Assembly (NCBI GenBank): GCA_050084515.1
Contig: CM114275.1
Location: forward strand, 12,524,001-12,588,000
Direction of reading: 5' to 3'
Length of the DNA stretch: 64,000 bases
DNA from: Blasia pusilla
Lineage: Eukaryota > Marchantiophyta > Marchantiopsida > Blasiales
Both the position numbers and the translations under genes were made by a program. The notes under the pieces are model-generated. The model searched no databases, was not told the DNA's origin, and saw only the letters and a program-made list of their open reading frames with translations. Shown here piece after piece: positions 48,940 to 61,790 of the stretch (position 1 is its first letter; each line of letters starts with the position of its first letter).

Positions 48940-49503
48940 ATGTAAGGTGACACATGAACAAAGTCTATGTCCGTCCCTAAGATGGATATGTCTGTGGACT
49001 TATGTTTGTCCTTAAGAGAAACATGTATGTGCAAGCTCGGGCATGCACCACCTGCAATATGGACCTAGGCTTGGCTAGCCCGCAACAAGTCTAGCAACTC
49101 GTCACATATTCTTGCCAACTATTTTATAGCCTACATCAAGTGCATGCCTTGCTCGCATCAAGCTCGCATGTGGTTCGCATCGGACCATGATAGGCCCATA
49201 GAGGGCCTATGACAAGGGCATGTACAAGGTTCGTCTAGTGTGGGCCCTCTATGGGCCTTATACAAGCCTTGTGGGCTCATTGTAGGTCCGGTCACGTGTG
49301 GGCTTGATTCGGGCCAAGCCAGGCTCGTAGACCGCACAACCATTTGATCCTCGCTTGCCTCTCTTAATCAAAGCACACACCCTTCCTCACGTCCCAAGCC
49401 CGTACGGAGGATCTCGGTACCAAAAAAAACCTCGGCAAGGGATTTGTGGGGCATGCCCGTGGACATGTCCAGAAAATTTTACTTCCATGCAATCTTGCCT
49501 TAA
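48940..49503. mobile_element. Nested insertion of about 560 bases in the gag relic
   Basis: Alignment with the full element breaks after ...aacctcaatg and resumes at ttaatgccattgcagc. The intervening sequence has no counterpart in the full copy and is rich in gggcc/ggccc words, as is 3385-3560. A short aatg repeat at both edges may be a target-site duplication. No coding capacity. Confidence 0.55.
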
Positions 49504-51847
49504 TGCCATTGCAGCACTTTATCGTTCTAATTGCTCTATCTAAGCAACCATCCCAACCACACGCCCAAAGTCCCCCTCAACTCATCTAGATAGCAAATCT
49601 CTACCTCCACCATGGGATAATCCACCTCTCCCATAGGCGTATCCAACTCCTTGTGCTCCTACAAGATCACTTAGCACATGACCTCCTAATCCACTTAGAC
49701 CTCCAACTCGCTCTTGTGCCCTCTCTTGTACTTAATCCCGACGTATCTTAGGGTGTAGGCTAAAACAAGGATCATGTGTATGACTATACCATTGATAATG
49801 GTCATACTAGAATACTCTTGGTGGGGATTCATCTACTCCTATAGATTAGGGTATGTGTCCAATACTCTAACGGGTGCAATCTTGATGACGATAGGCTCCA
49901 AAAAATGCCCAAAAAATAACTCTAGATATAACTAACCCACATATGATGGCATAGGTTGTTGTTGAATAGCACTTGATACCAAGTGCTATGCCACAACGGC
50001 CTATACCATCCTCTCTCTCGAGGAATGGCACCACATTCCTCTCTCGAGATACACATTGCTGCACCTATGGTGCATGCACCACTAGATGCCACATGTGCAT
50101 GCAAATGTGGCATCTCTTGTGCATAACTTAGAGCTGCTACATTCTCCTCAACCATGTTGTGCTAATCCACTCAACTATCTCAAAGACATCTCTTAAACTA
50201 AGTAAGGTGCGATGCATGAGTATGCATCCCTCACCCATCTCTGTAGATCTCGCTCTAGCATGCATGTCATACCTTGTCTGAACGGCATGGGCCTCTATCA
50301 TTCCTCGAGTGCCACTAATCAACCAAAAAAGGAAAGTAAATTCCTCCCACAAAATCTCCCCTATGCGCCTATGGAAGGAGTGGATGCTTCGCAACTTCTC
50401 AATATGTATTCCTTGGTAGTTCCTCCACAAATCTGCAAAAACCACGAGGTTGAACCTAAGATAAACTTGACAAAACAATGCAACTACTCTAGTTTGACTC
50501 CCCCCTCCCCCCATGACTCTTACTAGTGGCAAAAGAAGTAACCTCCCCTAGCCCCTCCTCCTTATCTTAGAATGGCTTAGTCCATATCACGTATTATGGA
50601 TCATAGTAGAGTCTCCATAACTCAATCTCGGGTGCCAACCTATGGGAAAACTCATGGTAATTGTCCATGCAAGCCCCCTCTAGGTGTTGAAATATTCCTA
50701 GGTGCATGTTAGAAAGGGGTTGAACTCTTTGGAGTTCCTAGCCCTATATGAATCACACCAACTCCTAAACTCTATGGTGAAGGTATGCAACTTTATGGTA
50801 TCCATTGCTCTCAAAAAAATCTTCGCAGTCCTCTTCCTTGATCGTCCAACTCGTACTCCCAAAGGCTAGGACCACGCAATGTGTGTAGTGATGCACTAAC
50901 AAACTCTTCCCTTGAAACCTCTCCCTCATCAGAGGAAGGCACAAAAGGAGGTAGAGATGATCCATCTCATGGAGACAATCAAAACCTCGCCAACTGCGTG
51001 TAAAACCTCTAGGGCTACTCTCGGGCACACCACCACATCTCGAGATCATGAAAGGATAACGTGATGACCCTCGTGCCCCCTTGCACAATCACTCTCAACC
51101 TCATGAGGAGTCCCTCAATCACTTGGAACTAATACAAACGTTAGAATTCCCTCACACATCCAAGACAAAACACTAGAATGGATAACCTAAACAAAATATT
51201 GATAGAACTCCTTAGCAATTGCTACCTCGATCCCCAATTGGTCGAAAAAAAAAAATCTTCTATTCAGCAAGTCAAACTCCTCCATGTTGATAGTACTCAA
51301 TCCTTCTCGATGGTACGGTGTGGCACAAAATGACTACAGCATTACACTCGATGACAAGATACGACAAGCATATTGTCATGGCAACAGCGGCCATGCTAGG
51401 GATGTGGTAGGGTTGGTGGATTCAACAGAGTCCGCGTCAAAGCTCGAGCGCAAAATCCAATGCCAATAATAGCAAGTAGGGGCCAAGCGGGGCTAGGTTG
51501 GCAAGCAATGGCCATATAGCTAAGTTTCCATGAAGTGACCACGTAGGCTAAGTCAAACCCACCAATGATTGATGGACCGACGTTCGCCCGTAACGGAGGG
51601 AAATAGTTGGTCGGCAGGCAAAGGAGTAAGACCCAACACAATCGCATTGCGACAGTGCGATGGCTCCACATGGATGGGAAGAGCAAGAAACACGACATAG
51701 ATTGACATCCACCTCCGTATAGGCAGATTACGCACACGGTTTTCAGGGTTGCGTCACTCATCGAGGCGGAAGTAGTTGAATGGCTGTAGGATATGAACAC
51801 TTTCCAATGACAAAATGGCATGAATGGAAAGCCTCAATAAAAAAGTG

Positions 51848-51965
51848 GGTGATGGAAAATCCATTGGGATTATAAAAGAAGGGGACTCAAAGAGTTAAGT
51901 ACGAGAAGGCCACAACCGGCTTGGAAAAAGAAAAAGGGGGCACTTCCCCATTGGCTAAACTCACC
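51848..51965 (+). repeat. Diverged arm of the 13.7-15.1 kb inverted-repeat element
   Basis: aaaagtgggtgatggaaaat, then ggggactcaaagagtt, gaaggccacaac and gggggcacttccccatt follow the same order as 13750-13860. One arm only is recognised. Confidence 0.65.
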
Positions 51966-52520
51966 ACCAACAAAGACAATATTAACAACACCTAGATAGA
52001 CATGACTACCACTACGTGGGTCTCTAGTGCCAATGTCTCCCATAGCATGAGCCCACTGCTGAAAGCCCATTACCATAGACACCCTACAAAAATTGTGCGC
52101 CTTCTCCTCTTAAACGTTGGTCTCATGTATTGTGGAAGAGTATCTTTAGTAGGTCGTGCTCTCTTACTGAATTGCACCCAAACACATTCACGTTAGTCAC
52201 TATTTGGGTCAACTAGTCTCACATCTCCCCAAGTCCTTGACTTGGGCTATCCTTCTAGCTCAACACATCTAAGCGGGGTAAGACACCAACCTAACTCCTC
52301 ACTCCCCAATACAAGCAAATCCTTCTCAATCCATCATGTCCACTTGGTTCACCCCCACGGTTCCCCACAGTGGGGTTCGGGCCCCAAACTCCCTTGGAGA
52401 CCCTTCCCCTTATATAAACTTCTAGCCGAAGTTTATCCGCTTATTAGAAAGGGATCGCGGGAAATTGAGCTTATGCTTGATCTCATTTGTGTGGTCCCGG
52501 AATATTAGGTCCACTCCCGG

Positions 52521-52554
52521 AGTCTCCGATAAGATTATTATCGGAGACTTTTTT
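52521..52554. repeat. 12-bp perfect hairpin followed by six T residues
   Basis: agtctccgataa at 52521-52532 pairs with 52538-52549 around a five-base loop. The run of T at 52549-52554 begins with the last paired base. It looks like a bacterial intrinsic terminator, but the setting is plant repeat DNA, so no such role is claimed. Confidence 0.85.
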
Positions 52555-52855
52555 GGTCCTTGTCAACCAGCAATTAAGATCTCCATCGCTCCGTACCTTT
52601 GGGTAAGTCCTCTTGGGCCACTCCTTATGGCCCTCAATCCCACTATCATTTCGATAGTTTAGGGGTGGTTTCTAAATCTCTGCTCAGGCATTTTTCTGAA
52701 TCTCTAGCGCGTTGGAATTTTCTTTTCCTAAGCTTTCCAACACCTTCTTATTCATTCCAAATGTATCTTGGGTCTATCCGTTATAACCTCAAATGTGGAG
52801 AATCCTCAAATGCTTAGTAAAGTTCCAAGTCGGGTTGCAATCCCCTTGGCGCCTA

Positions 52856-52923
52856 AGTCTTATGGGACTTGAGCTCCTCTCAAGTCCCATAAGACTTGAG
52901 AGGAGCTCAAGTCTTATGGGACT
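52856..52923. repeat. Alternating palindrome (X-X'-X) with three mutually exclusive hairpins
   Basis: An 18-base unit occurs as X (52856-52873), its exact complement X' (52879-52896, overlapping 52883-52900 for the next pairing) and X-like again (52906-52923), with complementary spacers ctcct and aggag. Stems 52856-52873/52879-52896, 52868-52886/52893-52911 and 52883-52900/52906-52923 are each perfect. Confidence 0.9.
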
Positions 52924-53309
52924 ATTTGGTTATGAGGGTCGCGATAAAAAACTACGGAGACATGTTTCCTTCAATAAAGAATCATAGTAGCTAAGGAAAA
53001 TCCATTTCTCAATTCGAGATGATAAGCGAAATCCATATGGAACGAGTCAAACCCTCTGCCCCATAGCCCCATACATCTTTATAGATAGGGGAACCAATTG
53101 ATATTCATCATAAATTCACTAAATAGATGGTTCTTCTTCTTCTTTGCCGCCGTCGTCACAAATCCTTGTAGCAATCTCCCTTGTGCCACCACATCGGCTC
53201 AAACAACGTTAACCTCCCACATAGGATCTATCACTACAACATCTGCCAACATCACCTCAACTTCTCAGGTCATATAAAGATCACAATCAATAAGAAAATC
53301 CCACATGGA

Positions 53310-53415
<106 letters not shown>

Positions 53416-53469
53416 TGACCACCACCGACGCCAAAAAGCGTGCCGTGCCGATCCCCAACCCACTTAGTG

Positions 53470-56400
53470 ACAGTCTCCGTTTGGGTACTTGGAACTTCGT
53501 GGAATGACCCATGCAATGAAGTTTGGAGGTTTCTTTGAAGTTTTGCTGAAAAATCAAATACACATATGCGGGGTCAGAAACTTGGGAAACCAAGTTAATG
53601 GAGATACCCCATGTACCACACTATGCATGGTTTGGAAAGATGTGCAAAGACACCAGGCGAACAACAACAGAGGTATGAAGGGTGTCGGGTTCTTCATCGA
53701 GAGACTTCATGGTGGATAGGTGTGAGATCATCAACACAGGCTCGAGTATGAACACAAAGATATGGGTCAAAGTCCGAGCTGAGTGCAACTCGCATGGATA
53801 TGTATATCGGGTGTATTTACATGCCTACAAACAAAGTGAATCTGCTCAGCGTAATGCAGGCGGCGTTTGATAGTGTGAAACTGATTGACTTGGGTTCCGG
53901 ACAAAGGGGAACATAGTCTTGCCGGGAGACTTCAACATTTGGGTGGGGCAAGGCATCGATCCCCAAGCGGAGATCGGGATGTTTGGAGATGTGAGAGTGA
54001 ATGGCAATGGCACACGGTGATCACGATGTTGAGGGAACTTCAAGCGATGGCACTTAATGATAGGCATAAGGTGGGATCCCTTGCTTGGACTAGGGTCAAC
54101 TTCAAGGAGAATGAGAGCTCCATTGTGGACTACATAGTGTGGATGAGGAACTCTACACACAGGTGGATGAGGAACTCTACAGTGGGAAGATCATAGTGGA
54201 TGCGACATGGACATTGGAAGATCAGATCATTCATTGGTCCGGACAGAGTTGCAAACAAAGGCTAAAATGCTCGACCAAACTAGTGAAGAGGGTGATCAAG
54301 AAATGAAGGATAGAGGACTTCCAAGATGAGGGCAACAAGAAGGTGTACATTGGCAAGTGGAAGAAAATCTCTTGGCATTTGACACTTTCATTGAATCTAC
54401 CGTCAAGACCTTTGGGTTCACAAGAACAAGCTGTGGACATGGTCTTTGGCATGGTGGGAGCGTGGAGTGACAAATGCCGCCGAGATTGTTGTCGGTAGGA
54501 AATTGATAATATGCGGCAGAGCCGTCAAATGGTGGTCCTTGGAACTCAAGGCGCCATTGCCAAACGAAGGGAAGCGTATGTCACAAGTGCCAAAGCCAGG
54601 GACGATGCATCCTTGTGGGCGAGTATGTGGCCCACGCAGGAAACCCGTCTTCGTGCGCATGCACAAGAAGAAAATGAACCAAGCCACATACTCATCCATC
54701 AATGAGAATTTCACCGAGAATCGAAAAAGTTCTGGATGGAAGTTCAGAAATTGAGCAAGGCCAGGGGTAAAAGCAGCGTAAAGGCCTTGAAGAAGAGAAA
54801 AGACGGTGGAATGGTGACCACGGCTAAAGCAGATCCGACATGTGTTGGAAGGCCATTACAAGGAGTTAGGCAGAAGCCCGCTCGGACATCCCTTGAAGAG
54901 CAGAACGAGAGGGTGGTGGAGGATTTTGTAAAGATACAACGGGAGAAGGCGGATGATGAGGTTGAGTGGGCAACGATATAATGATTGGTTCTCCCTGGCT
55001 GAGGTGGGAGCAGCGATCAAAGAACTTGTGAACCACAAAGCGGCGGTGGTGATGAGCTTGTGAATGAGTGTTGAAGTATGGCGATCTTTGCTATGGCTCG
55101 TTCTCTAGTGAGTCTCTTCAACCTGGTCAGCGGGCGAAGTCATCCCACAAAGATGGCGGATGGAAGTCATAGTGAACCTCTTCAAGAAGGGTGAGCGAGA
55201 AGACCCTGGAAACTCTGGGGTATTACATTCTTGAGTGTAGTCGGGAAGCTCCTTTGCCGTATACTCAAAAATAGGATCTCTGTGCATTTGGAGGAGAATT
55301 CTATCATCAAGGAAGGCCAGGTGGCTTCCGGCAAGCCCGAGGATCGTGGACCACATCTTCACCTTTAGTCGATCATCCAGGGTAGGGAAAAAGAGGGGAA
55401 ACCCACCTATTGCTTCTTCTTGGACTGAAGAAGGCATATGACACCTTGTATGGCGTGGACGGGATTTCTTATAGCTTTGTGGAAGGCGGGTGAGAGGGAA
55501 AATGTGGAGGGTGGTGGAGAAGATGTGCAAGAACACAAGGAGTAGAGTTCGGTGAATGGCCAAAAGAGTGGGACATTCGACATCAAGCAAGGAGTGGCTC
55601 AAGGATGCCCGCTCTCCCCACCCTCTTCAACATTTTCGTGAATTCCCTATTGGAAGAAATGGAGGATAGTGGACTAGGCATACGGGTGGGCAACAGCTCT
55701 ATTGTTGCCCTGATGTTTGTTGATGACTTTGGTGGCCTCGAGGAAACAGGAGAGAAACTCCAATAGATGATCTCCTTGACCAAAATCTTGTGTGACATGT
55801 GGGGCATGGAGGCAAATGTACTGAAGTGCGATGTGATGATTTTCAATGGCAAGGAGGAGGACCAAGACCAACGGTGATGGTATGGGGTGACCAAGAGATC
55901 CCCGTGTGGCTACCTACACCTATCTGGGCATAGAATTTCGGAAGATTGCATGTGGGATGCACACATTAAGAAGACTGAGAAAGGCCACAAGAAGGTGAAC
56001 ATCTGTCGATTCCTCTGATCCGGGACATCACATCGAAGTAAAGCGCTGTGTCATTTTTCATACCATTCATCCCTCGCTGGAATATGGGGCAGGTGTGGGA
56101 TGCCAAAACCAAACAAAGGGATAGGCTTGAAGTGTGCGGTGAAGGCGTTTGAGGGTATGATGTCAACTTCATCACGAATAGCCCGCGTTGGTGTGAGATC
56201 AGAACTAGGTGTGGAACCCTTGGAGGATAGACGTGACATCGCCAAGTTGAAATGGCGGAGGCAGTTGGAGACAATGGACTCCCATCGCTATCCTAAAGAG
56301 GTGATTGGGAAAACTGGACCCAAAGAAGACCCGTAAAACAGGCCAAATATTGACGAAAAAGGTTCAAGAGATTGTGCAAGCATCCAAGCTCCTAGCAGGG

Positions 56401-56950
56401 GCCTGAACTGTGGGAGCAAGATGAGAAAGCATTCGTGGATACCATAACCAAAGCAAAGTGGCCAAACGCTCACAGCAAAGAAACAAAGACGGAGGAAGCC
56501 ATGAAAATGTCGACCTCTCTCTTTGACGGTATATCCCGAGAGGGCGTAATGAAGAACTATTTTGGGGAACCCTTGCTTGGGAACCCGGCTCAAGTTCAAG
56601 TTCGGGGACGGGGCAATCCCCTTGAACCATAAGAAAAGCAGGATGGGAACACAACTAAACTCTTGCGCCTTGTGTGACGATGGGGACGAAACCTCTAGTC
56701 ATTACTTGGTCTCTGCGCCAAAATTCACAAGACACAAAGCAAGAGCATATCCGATATTGCTAAGTCGGGTAGCACAGAATTGTTCAACACATTCAGTAGC
56801 CTTGATTCATTGCCCAAAGTTCTTTGACTTTGGTAAGTAATGTCTATTGGGGATCCCAATCGTAAAGTAGATGGTGTGGTGAAGAGCTTCTTGGTTGACA
56901 CTTGGAAGCTCCGCACAAACACGTTGTTTGGTCAACACTCACACTATATG
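53470..56950 (+). pseudogene. Non-LTR retrotransposon (LINE) relic with endonuclease and reverse transcriptase
   Basis: Joining plus-strand frames gives an AP-type endonuclease: DSLRLGTWNF at the N-terminus, then IHICGV, GDFN at 53925-53936, SIVDYIVW and GRSDHSLVRTEL near 54210-54245. Reverse transcriptase follows, with a FLD-KKAYDTL block near 55420-55445, QGVAQGCPLSPTLFN (frame-shifted) near 55580-55630, and LMFVDDF with the catalytic codons at 55716-55730. Next is NVLKCDVMIFNGK, a YLGIEF block near 55920, and a C-terminal CALC-x8-H zinc-type motif at 56664-56702. Many frameshifts and stops make it dead. The clade (RTE- or L1-like) is not settled. Confidence 0.85.
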
Positions 56951-57119
56951 AGAGTGTCTCCCTCCTCTCATATGGTACCTTCTTCACTTGCTTCTCTCTC
57001 TACACCCATCCCAGTCTCAAGCACCGTCCAACCAGGGCGCGGGGTCTATGGTCGCAAGGCTACGACAAGCACTACTTAATGAGTACAGTCTCTCTCTCTT
57101 TGTGCACATGGAAGTCACT

Positions 57120-57430
57120 CTCGTAAGCAAGACTCCTTTCCTTCTTCCAAGCTCTCTCCACAATAACATATGCTCGTAGGTTACATCCTTGGTTCTTAAC
57201 TTTTTGTAGAGATCAAGGGTCACTTACCAAAGTGGAAAGTCAAATATGCTCTTAATAAGAACTTACCCAAAATATTAAGTTTCTCAATATAGCTCCAAAT
57301 GAGCCAAAATGAAGGGAAAACTTGCTCTCTCATATTACTTGAGGCCTCAGTAGGTTATCTTTGACCTCTTGGGGTTACCTTTGGATCTATGCTCAAAGGC
57401 TCGTCAATCCATCCTAAAAGACGTGATAAG
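57120..57430 (-). repeat. LTR fragment of the methyltransferase/PHD gypsy family
   Basis: Shares cataac-tatgctcgtaggt, ccaaagtggaaagtca, aagtttctcaatatagctcc and the end ...aaagacgtgataa with the LTR cores at 37464, 45722 and 47810. No internal sequence follows on the outer side, so it is a solo or truncated LTR. Confidence 0.78.
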
Positions 57431-57749
57431 GCAAACACAATTTTTTACTTATCTTAGTACATGGTCTAATTTATAGTGCGTGGATCTTACTTGATTTAAG
57501 TGTTTCTCACCCATTTTGAACTTCATGTGGTGGATCATTCCCCCATCTCTCTAGTCTTACAACTAGCTAATTTAAGTTCCATGTTAGTTTTCTTACCAAG
57601 ATAGATTGTCCTTTGATCCACAAGTATAATCCACTTTCCAAATCCCTTTTGACGTATATATTTAAGACTTAGCCATTCCTAACAATTGAGCTTGGTATAC
57701 GATTCATATCAAATCAAATTTGAAAAGGATGATGGATATTCGGAAAAGG

Positions 57750-58330
57750 TAAATATAAACCATTTCCATAGATAATTGGATGAATTTCCAAGGAAGGCCA
57801 CTCATAATATTTTTGCCGTCTTCATGGATGGAGAGTGTTTTATTAAGGCCATGGACATGAGAAAAAAAATGCGAATAATAGAAAAGATGCCATATATGAA
57901 ACCAAAAAACTCCTTTAATTTATTATAGATAGTGTGATCATTTGCAAGTTCTCAAGATCTTTTGTTAGTGAGGCCTACCCACACGTATTATAGGGTGGTT
58001 GTGTTGCTCATTGATTGGATTTAGTGTATGCATATTGGGGAAGAATAAGTGGTATATCCAAGATCTTTTCTCTATGTCATAATATAGTGAAATTCATCGA
58101 GAATCACCATGCTATCCATCGTATGTTCTTGGACATGTACTCTAATGGTTTCGGATTGCTTTTGCCTTGGAAAACCATATTTGCTAGAAAACTAAAAAAT
58201 TCAGAGGATTTTCAAATTTTGACATGTTTGGAACATACAATGGTCAATGACAAATTCAATGGTTTCAACTGTGATGCAAATGCAAAGACAAGGCTAGAGG
58301 CTAAGAGTATTAGGAAGACAACATAAGATA
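57750..58330 (+). pseudogene. hAT-like transposase relic (DUF659 type)
   Basis: Plus-strand frames show SIDNWMNFQGRPLIIFLPSS near 57758-57825, the conserved D-x-W...GRPLINF block of DUF659/hAT transposases. The frame from 58015 has IVKFIENHHAIHRMF and GLLLPWKTIFARK, the counterpart of the family's IVxFIxxHhx..LLxPxxTRFAt segment. Several stops lie between the two. The BED finger and C-terminal dimerisation domain are not recognised. Confidence 0.7.
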
Positions 58331-61300
58331 TATATATATATTTATTTATTTATTTGGGCCAAATTATTGAATCTCAGGCTATGAGTTCTTTTGGAGTTTT
58401 GTAATATGCTTTGATTGGTTGATGATTTTAGTGAAATCATCATGGAAATCTACATACTATCACATTTTGTGTCTTGGGGAAAACGTGAAGTTGGAGATTA
58501 CCTCAGATAAGCCCAATCTTGATAGTTATCTTATTATTATGGAGGTTTCAAGGCTAATGGAAAAGTTTCTCGACGCAATATGAAGCTACTAAAACAATCT
58601 TTTGCATTGAGCAACTATACTTCTCAATCCCAAACTAAAAACAAAATGAAGAGAAAAAAGCACAAGCCACACAATTTTCTCCTTGAATGTTTAGAAGGCC
58701 TTGCATACTACTTTGATTTGTGTTCCAAACACATGCTCCAAAAATATGAAATGATCTATACTTATTCAAAGTCCAATATTTCATTGAATATAGCATCATT
58801 TGATTGTATTAGCGTATTTTCCAATATGAAGATTGTCTGCTTTTTGCGAGAAAAAATGATTAGACCTCTGTTTATAACAAAAATTGTGTAAATAACTAAG
58901 CTTCTAAATATTGCATCTAATCAACGACTTGCAAAATATTGCAGATCTTATGATGTAGAGGCTCGTGTAGAGGTCAACAAAAACTAGTACGACAGCCTTA
59001 TAAGGAGAAGTATGGCACAAGAGATTTGGAAGAGGAGTGCCTTGTTGGAAAAATTAACCCACTTCAAGAATAAGTACTTGAAATAGATGTCATCCAATGA
59101 AAAAAGAAAAAGAGGTAATTAGAATATGGTAATTTCAAAGAATATGAGTTTCTAAGAGTATTTTGCGATGAACACAATGGAGCCATTCAAATCATATCCA
59201 AGAGGACCAACCAATGGGGTGCTAAATGTATTGACAAACATGTCCTAAATCATCCCTCGACAAACATCTATGTCACTAATATAAACCCACGTTGAGAGTC
59301 TACATGTTTCCAAAATAGTCAGCATCATGTACATCTTCCTCTCTAAAATCCCACATATTTTATCACAAAACACTTGTTGAAGAGAACTCAAATACTTGTG
59401 ACATACAAAAATTATGATTTTTTTGTATTCTATGAGTAGTTATGATGATCTCTTCCCATCACATGCTACTAGGTTAAATATGTTGGGGAACTCCCACACT
59501 CACTCTCCTCATTGCCTCAACACAATAATTGAGAAAATTTTTCCTCCAAGTTATATAAGCCTTCTTCACCCACTTTCATCACTCTATTTCAAGTTTTCAA
59601 CCAGTCCTATTATCTCAACTTTTCTCAAGTATCCTTAAACTATGACATAGAAAATCCCCCCCTTCCCCCCCATAAAAAAACAAGAAAGAAAAAGAAGCTA
59701 AAATGGAGCATTGGTTTGGGATGTTGGGCATCGAAATGGGTCTAAGTGTTCTTCTAGGATGCGAGAAAAAATTCCGCCCCAAAAAAATTTGGATTTTTTT
59801 CCAAGAAAATAAATAATTTTGATTTCCAATTCTTTTGTGAACTAAGTTTAGGGTTCAACCCCTTTCCCAAAAGATCAGTCAAATCTTCAACCATTCGGGA
59901 AAATCCTTCAGCAAACCTCATGTAAAACCTCATGGTTTTGAGTTCTACATCAATTCCATGATCAATCTTGATTTTTCTTTAGTAGAAATTAGTGTTGTAA
60001 GAATCTTATGCGTGCATAGGTTGAAACGCAACAATAAGAGGAGAAGTTGTAGACTCCAAGTTGATACGCTCGGCCATATTTCTAAATATTAGAAACATCA
60101 TAATGCTAAAGATCATTTCCACTTGAAATGTTTCTTAGCTCACCTCAATCATGGATTACAATTGGTAGTCCAAAAATGTTCCATTTAGAGACCACCCAAA
60201 CATCAAAGATATTCATATCTCAAAGGTGAATTATTTGGAGTAAGAATCTTTATGGAAAATTTAAGATGCAATAATGTGATGTTGAGTATTCAAATCATGT
60301 CATTATTTTCATAAAGTTTTGGAACATCCAAAGAAAAAGCAAGTTATAAGGTTACTTTACACAAAGTGTAATTGAGATTTTGGAAGACGTCCCAATAAGT
60401 GAGAGCAAAAAAAGTTCATTTTCTTCAAAGTGGTTAACGGCCAACTAAAAAGTTAAAAGTATTTATCAATGGAAATCATGTATTTCATGATAAGATTCCC
60501 CATATTGTAGAGATCTTTCATATGCTCCCTTTACAAGCAATAGGATATAATATGCATGCTTCAATTAATTGGAACGTATTTTTTCTTACTAATTTTTTCT
60601 TGTAAAAACGAAACAAGTTAATAATATTCTCTTCACATTTCTTCTACGAGATGTAAGGTGGGAGATGTAGTGGATGCCTTAGATGAGGGTGCACTCTCTC
60701 ACTCTTTCCAAAAATAAATTAAGTATTTCACCCCTATACCTACTAAAAAAGAACTACAAACAGAGTTACGAGAACTTAGGAAAGGCGGTAAGAAAATCAT
60801 TTTAACATATAACATGGACTCTAGCTTGAGGTTATGTGACTCCGAAGTTAGATGTTTCTCTCCACGTTTCGCGATTTTCATTTTCCAATATAAACTTTTT
60901 TACGGGGACTCTCGTATTTGCTTCACACCAAATACCACAGGTAAGATAATGCTATGTACTACATCCATAGGCATGTCGTAGCCCTTAAATGGTCTCACGA
61001 CTCCCTAGCAAAGTTATGAAACATTCTCGAAGACGTCCTAACCACTTATGTTTCCTTGCTGCAGTAAAAACAAGATACTCTAACTTTGGTTTTGCATTCA
61101 AGGAGCAAAACCTAAATTGGAAGCTCGAGTTTGCATTCATGCGACTTTTTTGGGTGTTAAGGGCTTTGGTGGTCCGTATAATATTTCGCCAAGTAGAATT
61201 TTCAATATGAAAAGATGATTTCATACTTACAATTCTAAAATCACTCCATTCTTTATTTTAAATGGATGTCCAATCCCAGTATTTCCCAAACCCTAAGTTC

Positions 61301-61790
61301 CAACTTTCCGAAATATCAGAGTATGCCATTCATTCCTAAGAGTGACTTTGAGCTCAAGGTATGTCAGCGTGTCATCAAACGAGCAGTTGAGGGAGGATTA
61401 GCATGTACTCCCCATGACGTGTCTCTATCATCAAATTTGAAAATATGCATTTAGTTCAGTGTCCGCAGTACATTGCACGGATTCTCACGAGCGTCAGTAG
61501 ACAATTCTAAATCATAAATCAGAAATAAAAGTAGAAAATAAATAAAGAATAAATAAGGTGACATCCACAGCCATTGATTGAGGCTTATGATATTTGTAAG
61601 AAAATTGAGATATATAATACACACCAGAAATAAGAAAGAAGAATATTCATTTGTATTATTAATCACGATTAATGCCAGCACCAAGCTTATTCAAACATTA
61701 ACGCAGACCTGTTCAAACTCAACGAACAGATGAGTTTCTAAAGAGAAGAAAAGCACGGGAAAGTGAATGAATGAATTAAGCCCCCGTGTC
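58331..61790. other. AT-rich intergenic, no gene recognised
   Basis: Only short open frames. The frame at 58580-58891 may be further hAT-derived sequence but has no motif I can name. Homopolymers and an ATTT-type run near 58337-58357 are the only other features. Confidence 0.4.

Larger units (their letters stand above)
47265..51355 (-). mobile_element. Internally deleted copy of the methyltransferase/PHD gypsy family
   Basis: It aligns with the element at 37.4-46.2 kb in the same orientation but lacks protease, methyltransferase, RT, RNase H and the integrase core. Order on the plus strand: A repeat (about 47265-47375), an extra 400 bases, LTR core (about 47810-48255), A repeat (48262-48395), purine-tract equivalent, the PHD end (48596-48655), then directly gag sequence (from about 48665) to about 51355. 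The PHD-gag junction marks a single large internal deletion of about 5 kb relative to the full copy. It has diverged strongly and carries many stops. Confidence 0.82.

Noticed and set aside
52521-52554. Bacterial intrinsic terminator and thus bacterial DNA
   Set aside because: All surrounding sequence is plant transposon-like. The hairpin is kept only as a repeat.
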